NCBI RefSeq assembly: GCF_003369915.1
Contig: NW_022881603.1
Coordinates: 37,037,124 to 37,101,123 of the forward strand
Reading direction: 5' to 3'
Length of the DNA: 64,000 nucleotides
DNA from: Drosophila miranda
Lineage: Eukaryota; Arthropoda; Insecta; Diptera; Drosophilidae
Shown: piece by piece, positions 1-9,843 of the stretch
Position numbering within the stretch: the first letter of the stretch is position 1
Layout: the number at the start of each line of letters is the position of its first letter
Program-made: the position numbers and the translations under genes
The notes under the pieces: model-generated
The model's input: only the letters and a program-made list of their open reading frames with translations
Told to the model about the DNA's origin: nothing
Database searches by the model: none

Positions 1-702
1 CTAGCCTAAATAGTCTCTGAGATTTTTGAATATCCCCAGATTTTCGTCCTTTGCGGAAGGGGAAGGCGGAAGGGGGTGTGACGAAATTTTGAAACAAACT
101 CGTCTCGGTCCGATATATTAGGAGTGTGGATACCAAATTTGGTTGCTCTAGCTTTTGTAGTCTCTGAGATCTAGGCGCTAATGTTTTACTCTAAGCAAAG
201 CCGCCTATGCTACTTGTGTGTTAGAGAGAGACAGGGCGAGAAAAAAATTAAATTGTTTTCTTGATGCTGGCTATAATAATAATACGATCCAATTCAGATT
301 CCGCAGTCTTAAAGATATGGTCATTCTCTACAATTCTACGTTTTTGGTTTTCTCATATCTTTAAAATTGTGGATGCCACAGATTTTCGTCCTTTGTGGGG
401 GCGGAAGTGGGCGGGGCGAAGTTTTGAAATATTTTTGTAGCAGTGACATATTACAGAAGTCTGGGTCCAAAACATCGTTGCTCTAGCTCTTATAGTCTTT
501 GAGCACTAGGCGCTGAAGGGGACGGACAGACGGACGGACGGACAGACGGACAGACAGACATGGCTCAATCGACTCGGCTATTGATGCTGATCAAGAATAT
601 ATATACTTTATGGGGTCGGAAACGATTCCTTCTGGACGTTACACACATCCACTTTTACCACAAATCTAATATACCCCAATACTCATTTTGAGTATCGGGT
701 AT
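1..702 (+). mobile_element. DINE-1/ISY-like non-autonomous Helitron, 3' part (H1)
   Basis: The window opens inside this element, near the end of its first internal module. It continues through the second and third modules, the ggacggaca-type microsatellite (about 520-560) and the conserved 3' end with a stem-loop (atactca / tgagtat around a 3-base loop) and terminal cgggtat. It encodes no protein. The family is described in full at the complete copy 7169-8263. It abuts the host flank that precedes the Tc1-like element, the same arrangement as at 23690, 25199 and 48442. Confidence 0.8.
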
Positions 703-921
703 TGTTGTTGCTCCGTGCGTAATGAATAGCGCGTAGTTTTGTGTTTGTCGCCTTTTAGTAAGTCACTTGCTCTGTTTTTTTGTGTTGTTTTATCAGCCTT
801 GAATGCACCACACTCACACACGCGCACAGCATACATACATATGTATGAGGGTTTCTTTCGTATTTTCCAGCTCTGTTGAGATTAAAATAGTGCTCTTATT
901 ACTTTGATTTCCATTTTATTA
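703..921. repeat. Host flank F1, copy 1 (unit start)
   Basis: Non-coding DNA between a Helitron 3' end and the Tc1-like element. It is repeated nearly identically at 23691-23909, 25200-25418 and 48443-48661. It holds a CA-rich run (cacactcacacacgcgcac), a tacatacatatgtatg palindromic stretch and a pyrimidine-rich tttccag resembling a splice acceptor. No reading frame is supported. It is probably single-copy host DNA carried into the amplified unit, contiguous with 2487-3198 before the transposon inserted. Confidence 0.6.
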
Positions 922-923
922 TA

Positions 924-1494
924 CAGTCAAGGAAAAAAGTCAACATACAGCACCGATTTTTCAATATTTCGGGTTTTCGCAATGAAAATTAAAAAAGTTG
1001 GTATGCCATTATTTAGGACACTTAAAGTTATTATTATTTCAGAAAAAAAACTTAAACAAAAATTATGTATACTAAAGTTACAACGAAAAAACATAAAATG
1101 TTCACGGAAAAAAGTGTACATACAGCCTCATGCTTTTGTATTATAGTCTCAAAGTCATCTTAATATTAATACTTTTTATACTTTTAATATTTGGTTGGTC
1201 CACCATTGGCATCTATTACAGCCTGTAGTCGTCGGGGCATCGATGCCACCAAATTTTCGGTTGTTGTGGGCGGAACTTCGGCCCAAGCTCGAATGAGGGC
1301 GGTTTTGAGGCTTTCCCGACTGCTGATGTTATACTTCCGTACCAATCTTTCTAAAATGTCCCAAAGATGTTCGATTGGGTTAAGGTCTGGGCATAATACA
1401 GCAACCAATCACGCACAACATGTGCGGTGTGCTTTGCATCGTTGTCCTGTTGGAAGATCCAACTGCTTCCCAGGCTCAATGTATCCACCGATGT
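924..1494 (-). repeat. Left arm of Tc1 fold-back inverted repeat (copy 1)
   Basis: Its reverse complement matches 1913-2484 almost base for base. Unlike the left arms of copies 3 and 4, it lacks a 31-bp segment around 1389 that encodes part of the region just before the catalytic PDLNPIEH motif. It therefore matches its partner arm, as expected from gene conversion between arms. Confidence 0.85.
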
Positions 1495-1912
1495 TTCCAA
1501 ATTTTCTTCCAATATCTTCTTATACTGAAAGCGATCCATATTCCCTTCCACAAACACCAAATTACCTACTCCAGGCGACGCCATAGCGCCCCAAACCATT
1601 ACACTACCACCTCCATGTTTGACGGTGGGTATTATGTTTATAGGGTCAAGAGCGGTGTTTGCCTTTCTCCAAACTCTGGATCGGCCATCACTTCCGAAAA
1701 TGTTGTATTTACTTTCATCTGTAAATAAAACCGCTTTTCCAAAAGTTTGGATCCTTATTTAAGTGCGCTTTGGCGAATTCCAGGCGCAAAATCCGATTCT
1801 TTTCTGAAATCAATGGTTTCTTTCATGGAACTCGGCTCTTGAAACCATCCTGTGCAAAAAATTGGCAATTGTTTTTGGGTGCACAATGACTCCTGAACAC
1901 TTTTCGATGGAT
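1184..1912 (-). pseudogene. Tc1-like DDE transposase remnant, N-terminus missing
   Basis: Minus-strand pieces give Tc1 transposase motifs: a MVWGAM block, the FQQDNDAKHTAH block with the second catalytic D, and PDLNPIEHLW with the catalytic E. The first-D region (LFTDES in other copies) lies in the 1690-1740 stretch and is frameshifted. The N-terminal paired-type helix-turn-helix is absent, replaced by the inverted 3' half. Frames are broken at the 31-bp deletion (about 1389) and in the centre. The enzyme of this family cuts and integrates transposon ends; this copy cannot make it. Confidence 0.85.
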
Positions 1913-2484
1913 ACATCGGTGGATACATTGAGCCTGGGAAGCAGTTGGATCTTCCAACAGGACAACGATCCAAAGCACACCGCACATGTTGTGCGTTATT
2001 GGTTGCTGTATTATGCCCAGACCTTAACCCAATCGAACATCTTTGGGACATTTTAGAAAGATTGGTACGGAAGTATAACATCAGCAGTCGGGAAAGCCTC
2101 AAAACCGCCCTCATTCGAGCTTGGGCCGAAGTTCCGCCCACAACAACCGAAAATTTGGTGGCATCGATGCCCCGACGACTACAGGCTGTAATAGATGCCA
2201 ATGGTGGACCAACCAAATATTAAAAGTATAAAAAGTATTAATATTAAGATGACTTTGAGACTATAATACAAAAGCATAGAGGCTGTATGTACACTTTTTT
2301 CCGTGAACATTTTATGTTTTTTCGTTGTAACTTTAGTATACATCATTTTTGTTTAAGTTTTTTTTCTGAAATAATAATAACTTTAAGTGTCCTAAATAAT
2401 GGCATACCAACTTTTTTAATTTTCATTGCGAAAACCCGAAATATTGAAAAATCGGTGCTGTATGTTGACTTTTTTCCTTGACTG
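1913..2484 (+). repeat. Right arm of Tc1 fold-back, with plus-strand transposase C-terminus
   Basis: The plus strand re-encodes the transposase C-terminal third: a block from DTLSLGSSWIFQQD and, after a 31-bp deletion near 2013 that shifts the frame, PDLNPIEHLWDILERLVRK to the NGGPTKY end at 2223. This is the true 3' end of the element in the opposite orientation to 924-1494, so both outer ends of the transposon are copies of its 3' end. Confidence 0.85.
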
Positions 2485-3198
2485 TATAAACAATAACTCA
2501 TATATTTGATTGCGCGTTGTGTGTAGTTCTCCTCTCCTCTCCTTTCTTTAATATTCTTGGGCGAGAAAAGCGATTAAAAATACACCGACAACCGACAAGG
2601 CAGGCAGAGCGAGAATTGACAGGCGGCAGCGGCGAACCGACACCGACAGAGAGGGGAGTGTGTGCGTGTGTAACTTAACCGATGACATCGTAAATTCACG
2701 GAAAAGCAGGTAGGACAAAAGCAATTAAGCATTGGCCTTCCATGGGGCAGAATCCGGGTAAACCTTGGCGTTTCAAACCGATTGAATGTATGTGGTTTTA
2801 ACAGGAATTTAATTTTACAAAGTAGGGCGTGTGTTCCTGCTGCTGGCAATGCTCTTGCCGTGACGTTGTTTGTTTTAGTTTTTTTAACCCCAATAAACAC
2901 ACGCACACACTTGTATTTATTCGGCGAATTTCGTGGGGTGTCTACTGCATTTATTAATACATATTCCAGGCTCTGTCGCAGCTGTCTAAAGACGTATTCT
3001 CTTTCTCGACACTTGACACACACTTGATAAAGTTGAATGCTTATTTTTGCTTACTTTTATTATTCACTTTTATTTTTTATACGTGCAATGGTAAACAGAC
3101 ACTCAGAAATATACCGAAACTACGTCACAAATTTCAAAATATGCCGAAAATATACTGACGTATTATTTGTATTCAAGCTGAATCAAATTGCTTTCGGT
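2485..3198. other. Host DNA with promoter-like motifs between Tc1 and LINE (unit 1)
   Basis: No convincing reading frame. A pyrimidine tract (ctcctctcctctcctttct), purine-rich DNA and CAG-type trinucleotides precede an AT-rich part. At about 3109-3160 two sites match Drosophila core promoter motif 6 in reverse (aaatataccgaaa and aaaatatactgac). The last 14 bases, aaattgctttcggt (3185-3198), are the target site duplicated by the LINE. Copies lie at 28134-28886 and 50274-50990. Before the LINE inserted, this DNA was contiguous with 9852 onward. Confidence 0.55.
3185..3198. repeat. LINE target-site duplication, 5' copy
   Basis: aaattgctttcggt precedes the LINE. ttgctttcggt reappears right after the poly(A) at 9841-9851 in unit 1, at 39548, 45574 and 58747 downstream. 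In the latter copies the preceding As extend the match to 14 bases. Ten- to 14-bp duplications are usual for I-type LINEs. This fixes both ends of the LINE and shows the empty site. Confidence 0.85.
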
Positions 3199-3231
3199 CA
3201 CTTCCTTTTCATCAGCGAGCGAGACCGGTCT
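3199..3231 (+). promoter_or_regulatory. LINE internal promoter: initiator plus downstream promoter element
   Basis: The element begins at an initiator-like tCActt. Taking A3200 as +1, positions +28 to +32 (3227-3231) read ggtct. In copies 2 and 3 the same position reads ggtcg, a perfect RGWYV downstream promoter element at its canonical distance. TATA-less Inr+DPE promoters are the rule for Drosophila LINEs, which must carry their promoter downstream of the start. Copy 1 has a mismatch at the last base. Confidence 0.65.
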
Positions 3232-3411
3232 TGTTTTTTCTTAACAGTCTGAAAAGTGACTTTTTCCAAGCAACAAAGGCTTAATTAAAAGTGATTGTAC
3301 AAATTGGATCATTGTTTATTTTATACAAATCTTCATCAATATATAAATTATTCCTCTTTTCATTTCCCAAAGGAGAGGTAAGTCCTTGGCAATCTGGTTA
3401 AACCAGCAAGT

Positions 3412-5009
3412 ATGGCGGACGCCGGTCACTCGGTGTCAGCCAAATTGAAACCCCCTGATCAGGTGGCAAAAAGCGGCAAAATTCAAACCCAAAAAACAAT
3501 AGCAAAAAACTTCAGTGCTTTGTGTTCAGGTGTGAAAGAGGACATATTCGACAGCTTGACTAACGAAAAGTACCCAGCAAAAAAGATGCGCAAGGAACAA
3601 AAAAGCGACAACACCAATACAGACATAAATAACAAAATGCTGATAGACGATGACAGTAACAAAATGGTGGAGGCTTCTGACGGTGTGACCGTTAACAATT
3701 CTCACACAAATGCCATAAATGGTTTTACTGGAAATACTGAAATGACTAAAACACTGAATAAAAATACTAATCCGATTATAAACCCATCAAATGTAGGTAT
3801 CGAAAGAAAAACAGTGTTGTATAGTGAGTGCCACATCGGTGATGCGGCTGTACTAGTATCGACTAAGAACAGTACCATCTTCGAAAACAAAAACACCAAA
3901 AATGGCTTATTTTTTTTTGAAAAAATAAGACACCTTAAAATCAAAGGAATTAAAGAAATCGTAGCTCTTGCGCCACTCTATACAAGATTTATTTTAAGGT
4001 TTTCAGCGAAGCAAATGATTTAGTTTTAAATGAGGAGTTAAAAAAAATGAATTTAGTGGTATTTATACCAAAAGACTATGTGGAATCCTATGGGGTAATT
4101 AAAGGGGTGCCCGTCGGTTTTTCTGAGAATGAAATTATGGATAATATTACTTCTAACATAAAAACTAAGTCAATTGAAAGATTAGCAAGAAGGCAGAAAA
4201 TTACAACCGATGACAACAACGAAACATTCAAGCTCATACCATTAGAAACAGTCAAAATTGGTTTTGAGGGTTCAGACATCCCAGAAAAGGTATCTCTTTT
4301 TGGGATATGTGGGATGAAAGTAAGCATATATGTTCCCAGAGTAAGGCAATGTTATAATTGTGGCAGACTTGGTCACACTTCGACCAGATGCAAATCAGCT
4401 AGGAGGTGCTATAAATGCGGAGTCGAGGAGTGCAATGGGTCGTGCACTGGTCTCAAGTGTATCCTTTGCAATGGGAAAAATCACTCAGCTAGGGACAGAC
4501 TGATGTGCCTAGTATGGGAAAAGGAGATGGACATTAACAAAATAATGACAATCAAAAAAATCGCGCGTAAGGAAGTGCTTAGCACTTACTCAATCCATCA
4601 AAATTTTTCGCTGTTAGATAATTATGAAAAAAACTATCCAAAACTAGACATAAATGAGGAAAATGTTCAAACCAAAAACGTTAAAGCAAATGAAGTTTTA
4701 AAAAAACACAGTTATGCGAGCAGGTTAGTGCAGAGACCTTTGGTTCCTGCACAAAAACCCCCCTATCACTTAGAATCATATACCAGCGATTCTAGTAATC
4801 ACGTACCATTTTTTGAAAACAAAGAACTAAAAGAAAACAAATTTACCATTCAACAGATGGTTGACATGTTGTCTCGTTTAGTCGACTCAAATGATGTGTC
4901 ACATCCATCAAAAAAAGTGACCAGTACAAATGATTACAATATGGAACATAATGCAGACAGAAAAATGAACAAACAGAGAGAAACGAACCTTTTTAAAACA
5001 TCTAAATAA
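3412..5009 (+). pseudogene. LINE ORF1 (nucleic-acid-binding Gag-like), frameshifted, copy 1
   Basis: Starts MADAGHSVSAKL at 3412. A polar lysine/asparagine-rich N-terminal part (about 190 residues) leads into an RRM-like region (LYKIYFKVFSEAND onward) and then three cysteine knuckles: CYNCGRLGHTSTRC (CX2CX4HX4C), CYKCGVEECNGSC and CILCNGKNHSARDRLMC, followed by a 190-residue polar tail. Such ORF1 proteins bind element RNA and form the RNP. One frameshift lies between about 3965 and 3985; the same sequence occurs in copy 3, so it predates amplification. The stop at 5007-5009 is two bases before the ORF2 ATG. Confidence 0.85.
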
Positions 5010-5011
5010 AT

Positions 5012-7168
5012 ATGAAATTTTTACAACATAACATTCAATCTATTAAAGCCAATAAAAACGACCTAGTATTCTACTTAAACAATGAAAACTTCGACTTTGC
5101 CATTCTGGCTGAAGTTTTCTCTCACGATCTCCGTTTTAGGAAACTAGCCAACTTCAATATGTTAGAAAAACATAGAGAGGACGGTTATGGAGGAGTGGCG
5201 ATTGCCTAAAAAAAAGAATTAAGAGTTAAAAGACTGATATATAAGACAGAGCAAGATATAATTATAGCAAGAACCATCAACAACAAAGATAAATTTCTTA
5301 TCACCTCAGTATATTTTGAACCTTTGTTGTCTCTTGCATCCTTCAAGCAAGCGATTAACAATCTCCTTGAATATTTCGATGCATTCGGAAAAGTCATAAT
5401 TGCAGGAGATCTTAACGCAAGACATACCTTTTCTGGAGACAGAACCAACAGTGGAAAGGTAACTTTTCTCATGCAAGCTATGTCAAATGCTGGCTACAGT
5501 CTAGCAAATGACCACAGTCTCACATTCAGAAGACACATCGACTCAACATCAGGGTCTGTACTCGATTTAACTTTCACAAAGGGTATTCATATAGAGAATT
5601 GGAAATGCGAAAAGTTTTACCTAGGAGGCAGCCACCATCACCCAATAACCTTTGAAACAGCAGGATATCAACACAAACTCAAAACTTTCCTTGCCAAAAA
5701 CAGGCTACTGAAAAAGCTAAGCCAGTTTGAGGCCGACAAAGATATGGATAATTTAGCGAAGAACATCCAACAGGAAATAAAAGCAGCTACTTATGAAATC
5801 AAAAACAAATGTCCAAAACTATGGTGGGACGAGAATTTAGCCAAATTATTCAGGGAGTTTGCAGAGTCGCAGAAGAAGGCAGCTTCAGAACCCTCCTTTC
5901 AAAATTATTGTTCTGCTGTTAACCTCAAGGTTAAATGGAAAAAATCTGTTAAAATTGCCAAAAGAACTAGCTATGCCAGGAAGTTAACAGAGTTAAATGT
6001 AAAATCGAACTCAAGAGAAGCCTGGAGATTCCTCAGAAATCTAAAAAACTGTCAAGAGGACACCCCAGAAATTTTCAACCCTGACAAAGCTGGGCCATAC
6101 CTGGAATTCCTTAACGAACAAATAACCTCAGAAGCAAAGGATGTAGACGAAGAAATGTACTCAACCAAGAACAATGAAAATCCTTTCTTTTCCTTGGAAG
6201 AGTTAGAGGCTGTGTTAGTCAGAAACAGAAAAACGGCAGGAGGAATAGATCACATCACATACGAGATGCTGAGTGCTCTTAACACTAGTATAAAGACAGA
6301 ACTTGTACATTTTTACAACCGTCGAGTGGCTATGTGCGATTTCCCAGTCGAATGGAGATCTATCAGAATTGTACCAATACCGAAAAAAAACATGGATCTG
6401 ACTGACTTAAAACATTTTCGACCCATATCCCTCATTTCGGTTCTAGCCAAGACAGTAAATGGCATGGTGAAAGCCAGGCTGGAAAAGCATATACAAGAAA
6501 ACAAGATTATACCCTACAGATCTTATGCATACCAAAAAAACAAGTCTGCAGCGATGTGCATAAATGATGTCATCAATGTGGTAGCGGCAAAGAAAAAGAA
6601 CAAGGAACACGTTACTCTTGTGGTTGTTGACCTCAACAATGCCTACAATTGTGTCAACCTGAAATTCTTAAAAAGACTAATGGAAAATGAGTGTTTTCCT
6701 AAAACATACATTGACTGGATCATCAGTTTTATGTCTATGAGACTACTGAAAATAGGGGAAGCTGTTCAGGTAGTTCAGGGAGGAATCCCACAGGGCTCTT
6801 GTCTGTCGCCCCTGCTTTTTAATGTATACACAAAAAGACTACATCAGATCTGTGATAGAAATACTCATATGATGCAATTTGCAGATGACTTCGTTATAAT
6901 CTCTCACAACAGAGAGTTTACTGTAGCGGTTGAAAACCGTAATAAAAAACTAAATGACTTTAACCTTCTATGTGGTGATCTCGGTTTTACCTTCAATCCA
7001 AGCAAATCTGCAGCAATGAATGTAGGAAAAAGACAGGTCAGAGCGGTAAATATTTCTGTTAGAAATGTGCCTATACCAAATCGAAAAGATATCCGTTTCT
7101 TAGGCAGACTGATTAGCGCAAACATGTCAAATGTCAGTCATGTAAAAATGGTTAAAGAACAAACAAAA
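5012..7168 (+). pseudogene. LINE ORF2 part 1: endonuclease and reverse transcriptase, copy 1
   Basis: ATG at 5012 starts MKFLQHNIQSIKANK. Endonuclease motifs are QHNIQS, LAEVFS (catalytic E), AGDLNARH and GGSHHHP. Reverse transcriptase motifs are VDLNNAYN (A), GGIPQGSCLSPLLFN (B), FADDFVIIS (C, catalytic DD) and FNPSKS (D). A single nonsense change turns TAC, as in the other copies, into TAA at 5207-5209 (codon 66). The frame is otherwise open to the Helitron at 7169, which separates it from RNase H. Function: target-primed reverse transcription. Confidence 0.9.
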
Positions 7169-8263
7169 CGAGGGGGAACGTTGTGAGTTGCTGCGGACAC
7201 CGCAACTCTACGGTTATACCCGATACTAAGTCAGTATGGCTCTCCTCCGGCAGACGCCGCTAATATTAAACGACACGACAAAGAGTGCGTGCGAGAGAGA
7301 CAGAAAATCAGTCTGAGCGTGACGTCGGGCCACTGCAAATTGATTTGTTCCTATTGGCTATAAAAATGATCTGATCTGATCCAGATTCAGCAATCTGATA
7401 GATATGGTCATTATCTATGATTCTGCGTTCTTAGTTTTCTCGAATGTGCAATATTGTGGATGCAACAGATTTTCGTCCTTTGTGTGGGCGGAAGGGGGTG
7501 GGGCGAAATTTTGAGATACACGTTTTATAGTAAGATCTAACAGGAGTGCGGATACCAAATTTGGTTACTCTAGCCTTAATAGTCTCTGAGATTTTTGAAT
7601 ATCCTCAGATTTTCGTCCTTTGCGGGGGCGGAAGGGGGTGTGGCGAAATTTTGAAACAAACTCGTCTCGGTCCGATATATTAGGAGTGTGGATACCAAAT
7701 TTGGTTGCTCTAGCTTTTGTAGTCTCTGAGATCTAGGCGCTAATGTTTTACTCTAAGCAAAGCCGCCTATGCTACGTGTGTGTTAGAGAGAGACAGGGCG
7801 AGAAAAAATGAAATTGTTTTCTTGATGCTGGCTATAATAATAATACGATCCAATTCAGATTCCGCAGTCTTAAAGATATGGTCATTCTCTACAACTCTAC
7901 GTTTTTGGTTTTCTCATATCTTTAAGATTGTGGATGCCACAGACTTTCGTCCTTTGTGGGGGCGGAAGTGGGCGGGGCGAAGTTTTGAAATATTTTTGAA
8001 GCAATGACATATCACAGAAGTCTGGATCCAAAACATCGTTGCTCTAGCTCTTATAGTCTTTGAGCACTAGGCGCTGAAGGGGACGGACAGACGGACAGAA
8101 GGACGGACGGACAGACAGACAGGGCTCAATCGACTCGGCTATTGATGCTGATCAAGAATATATATACTTTATGGGGACGGAAACGATTCCTTCTGGACGT
8201 TACACACATCCACTTTTACCACAAATCTAATATACCCCAATACTCATTTTGAGTATCGGGTAT
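7169..8263 (+). mobile_element. Complete DINE-1/ISY-like Helitron inside LINE ORF2 (H2)
   Basis: The reference copy, 1095 bp and non-coding. It starts cgaggggg, then a hairpin gagttgc / gcaactc, then atacccgatact, the reverse complement of agtatcgggtat at the 3' end (12-bp subterminal inverted repeat). Three diverged modules of about 150 bp follow (about 7450-7596, 7598-7745, 7925-8077), each with an attttcgtcctttg-like block and a ctctagc...tagtct block. Then come the ggacggaca microsatellite and a 3' stem-loop with a 7-bp stem. These are DINE-1/Helentron hallmarks. GA-rich tracts lie at about 7290-7305 and 7785-7803. It lacks 10 bp (cgctgcgtag) near 7337, a deletion shared with H9 and H14. 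Confidence 0.85.
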
Positions 8264-9623
8264 AAAAATGCAACAGACTCCTCCAGCTTGCGACTACTAT
8301 CAAATCAGGTCTAAAACCTAAAACAAGTACCAACATCTTCAAAGCTTTTATTAGAACAAAACAAGAATATGCTATCACAAGTTTTTCAGACATGGGATCT
8401 GGAGCAAGTAAAGATATAGAAATAGCGCAAGCTAAATCACTTAGAAGGTGTGTTGGGGTGCCACCTGACACAAGCAAACACGAAATTTTTGTCCTCGCTG
8501 GTGTAATGCCACCTGTTTTCAGGGCGAAATGGCTTACAGCCAAAGAACTGCTTAAAATTAAAAGGTTCAATCCAACAATGTTTGACGAGCTAATACGCTC
8601 AAAAGCGGATACGAGTACGTGTGTAACTTTAAGAGAATTTAATTCCATCTTTGTAAACACTCAAGAATGTGATAGTGTTAACACATGTAACAAAATCCAT
8701 GTATTAGATAAATTTTTAACTAAGGGTAAAGAAGAATACTCGAATGAAGAAATAAAAACTATATTTAATGAGATTCTGAACAAGTACAGAAAGAACGACT
8801 GGAACATTCTATCAACAGATAGATAACCTCAGTTACAGAAAGTACATGTGGCATAGGAATAGTAGAATGGCCTAGTGGAAATATCCACAAGTACAAAATA
8901 GAAAACAGATTATCCTCAGTAGGTGTCGAACTCGTAGGACTTAAAAAGGCCTGCGAACTATTTCTTAAATATAATTACAAAAAGGCTTTGATTTTAAGTG
9001 ATTGATTAGGAGCTGTTAATTTAATTAAAAATAAGAATACAGACTCGTACCTAGTGAATGATATTCACAACATAATTAACCAATCAGACATTCAGAAACT
9101 TGACATTCTATGGGTCCCTGGTCACAAGGGTGTGGCCATCAACGAAAAGACTGACATAGCAGCAAAGGCTTCTACAAGTGAGGGGTTTACAATAAATATA
9201 AAATACAGCTACAAGGAGGCTCAAAGAGAAATTAGGAACTTTTTAGTTTACAAATGGAATGAGGACTACAGGACGAAGTGTAGGACGAAGGGATCCAGCC
9301 TCATAGACATATTTCCCTGGCATTTTTCTCTTAAATGGAATGCTAAAAGCATCAAGACCATTAACAGACTTATGACGGGACACACATACGACAAAGTCTT
9401 CCTACACAGAATCAAAGCAATTGACTCAAATATCTGCGAAACGTGCAATGTAACTGAATATGCCGAACACCTGATCTTCGATTGCCAAAGATTTGCCGGG
9501 CTCAGAAGGAAATTCAAAATCTTTAAATATTATAACAATTTACATCAATTATTAATAAAAAAAGAGCCGCTACATCTCAGAGAGCTGGCAATCTTCATCA
9601 AAACTGCTGACTTAAACTTTTGA
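8264..9623 (+). pseudogene. LINE ORF2 part 2: connector, RNase H, C-terminal Cys-His motif, copy 1
   Basis: Continues ORF2 after the Helitron (KCNRLLQLATTIKSG...), stop at 9621-9623. RNase H residues expected in the family are seen in intact copies as TDAS, GVELVGL, LSDG and KTD. A C-terminal motif CETCNVTEYAEHLIFDC follows. Lesions: an indel at about 8818-8827 that truncates the first catalytic region, a nonsense TGA at 9003-9005 in the LSDG motif, and an 18-bp loss near 9315. An 11-bp micro-inversion lies at 8616-8626. RNase H would remove element RNA during cDNA synthesis. Confidence 0.88.
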
Positions 9624-9805
9624 CCCCTTTTTTCTTCATCATGTTATAAAGTAATTTCAGTTTGTTTTCTAAAACAGTTAAGTAATTTTCCTCTTTTTTT
9701 TATATACCGACCTGTCAAACTCGCCAAACTACATCACCAGTATCTGATCAATGTGGCTACAGTGCTACGATCAAAATTCCGATCATCCTTGAGATGATTT
9801 AACAC

Positions 9806-9839
<34 letters not shown>
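9624..9839 (+). other. LINE 3' UTR and poly(A) run, copy 1
   Basis: About 180 bp of AT-rich 3' UTR ending gatttaacacc, then 33 As (9807-9839), followed by the target duplication. Homologous tails at 39531-39547 and 45553-45573 are shorter, and in copy 3 the tail is split by Helitron H15. Confidence 0.8.

Positions 9840-9843
<4 letters not shown>

Larger units (their letters stand above)
924..2484. mobile_element. Tc1-like transposon, fold-back derivative (copy 1)
   Basis: The ends read cagtcaaggaaaaaagtcaa and its reverse complement, and the element is bracketed by TA at 922-923 and 2485-2486, the target duplication of Tc1/mariner elements. The terminal inverted repeats are enlarged into arms of about 570 bp (924-1494 and 1913-2484) because the 3' half of the transposase gene is present in both orientations. 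A 418-bp centre carries the middle of the gene. It cannot encode a normal transposase and can form a long hairpin. The exact Drosophila family (Bari-, Paris- or other) was not determined. Confidence 0.9.
3199..9839 (+). mobile_element. I-clade-like LINE, copy 1, with nested Helitron
   Basis: A non-LTR retrotransposon bounded by target duplications. Order: 5' UTR with internal promoter, ORF1 with zinc knuckles, ORF2 with apurinic-type endonuclease, reverse transcriptase and RNase H, then a 3' UTR and 33 terminal As. Without the Helitron at 7169-8263 it is about 5.5 kb, close to the 5.4 kb of the I factor. RNase H plus ORF1 zinc knuckles point to the I clade rather than jockey. The poly(A) tail differs from the TAA repeats of the I factor itself. 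Both ORFs carry lesions, so it is not autonomous. Confidence 0.85.

Noticed and set aside
520..560. CRISPR-like or satellite array in the ggacggaca runs
   Set aside because: A short simple repeat internal to every DINE-1-type element; no spacers.
1191..1586. Long plus-strand frames in the Tc1 left arm
   Set aside because: They are antisense to the transposase gene, whose minus-strand translation shows the DDE motifs.
2574..3023. 149-codon minus-strand frame in the host flank (also 50361-50816)
   Set aside because: Biased composition from purine and CAG repeats. It is broken in unit 2 and has no motif or splice support.
3390..3395. Splice donor gaggtaagt in the LINE 5' UTR as evidence of a host exon
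   Set aside because: No matching acceptor and frame were found. A single donor match is expected by chance.
7780..8007. 73-75 codon frames inside the Helitrons (for example 33348-33569, 55575-55796)
   Set aside because: They recur because the Helitron recurs. The family is non-coding and the frame crosses G-rich repeat modules with no protein-like composition.
9807..9839. Retroposed mRNA tail belonging to mars
   Set aside because: The As close the LINE 3' UTR and are followed by the LINE target duplication. mars has introns and its own poly(A) signal.
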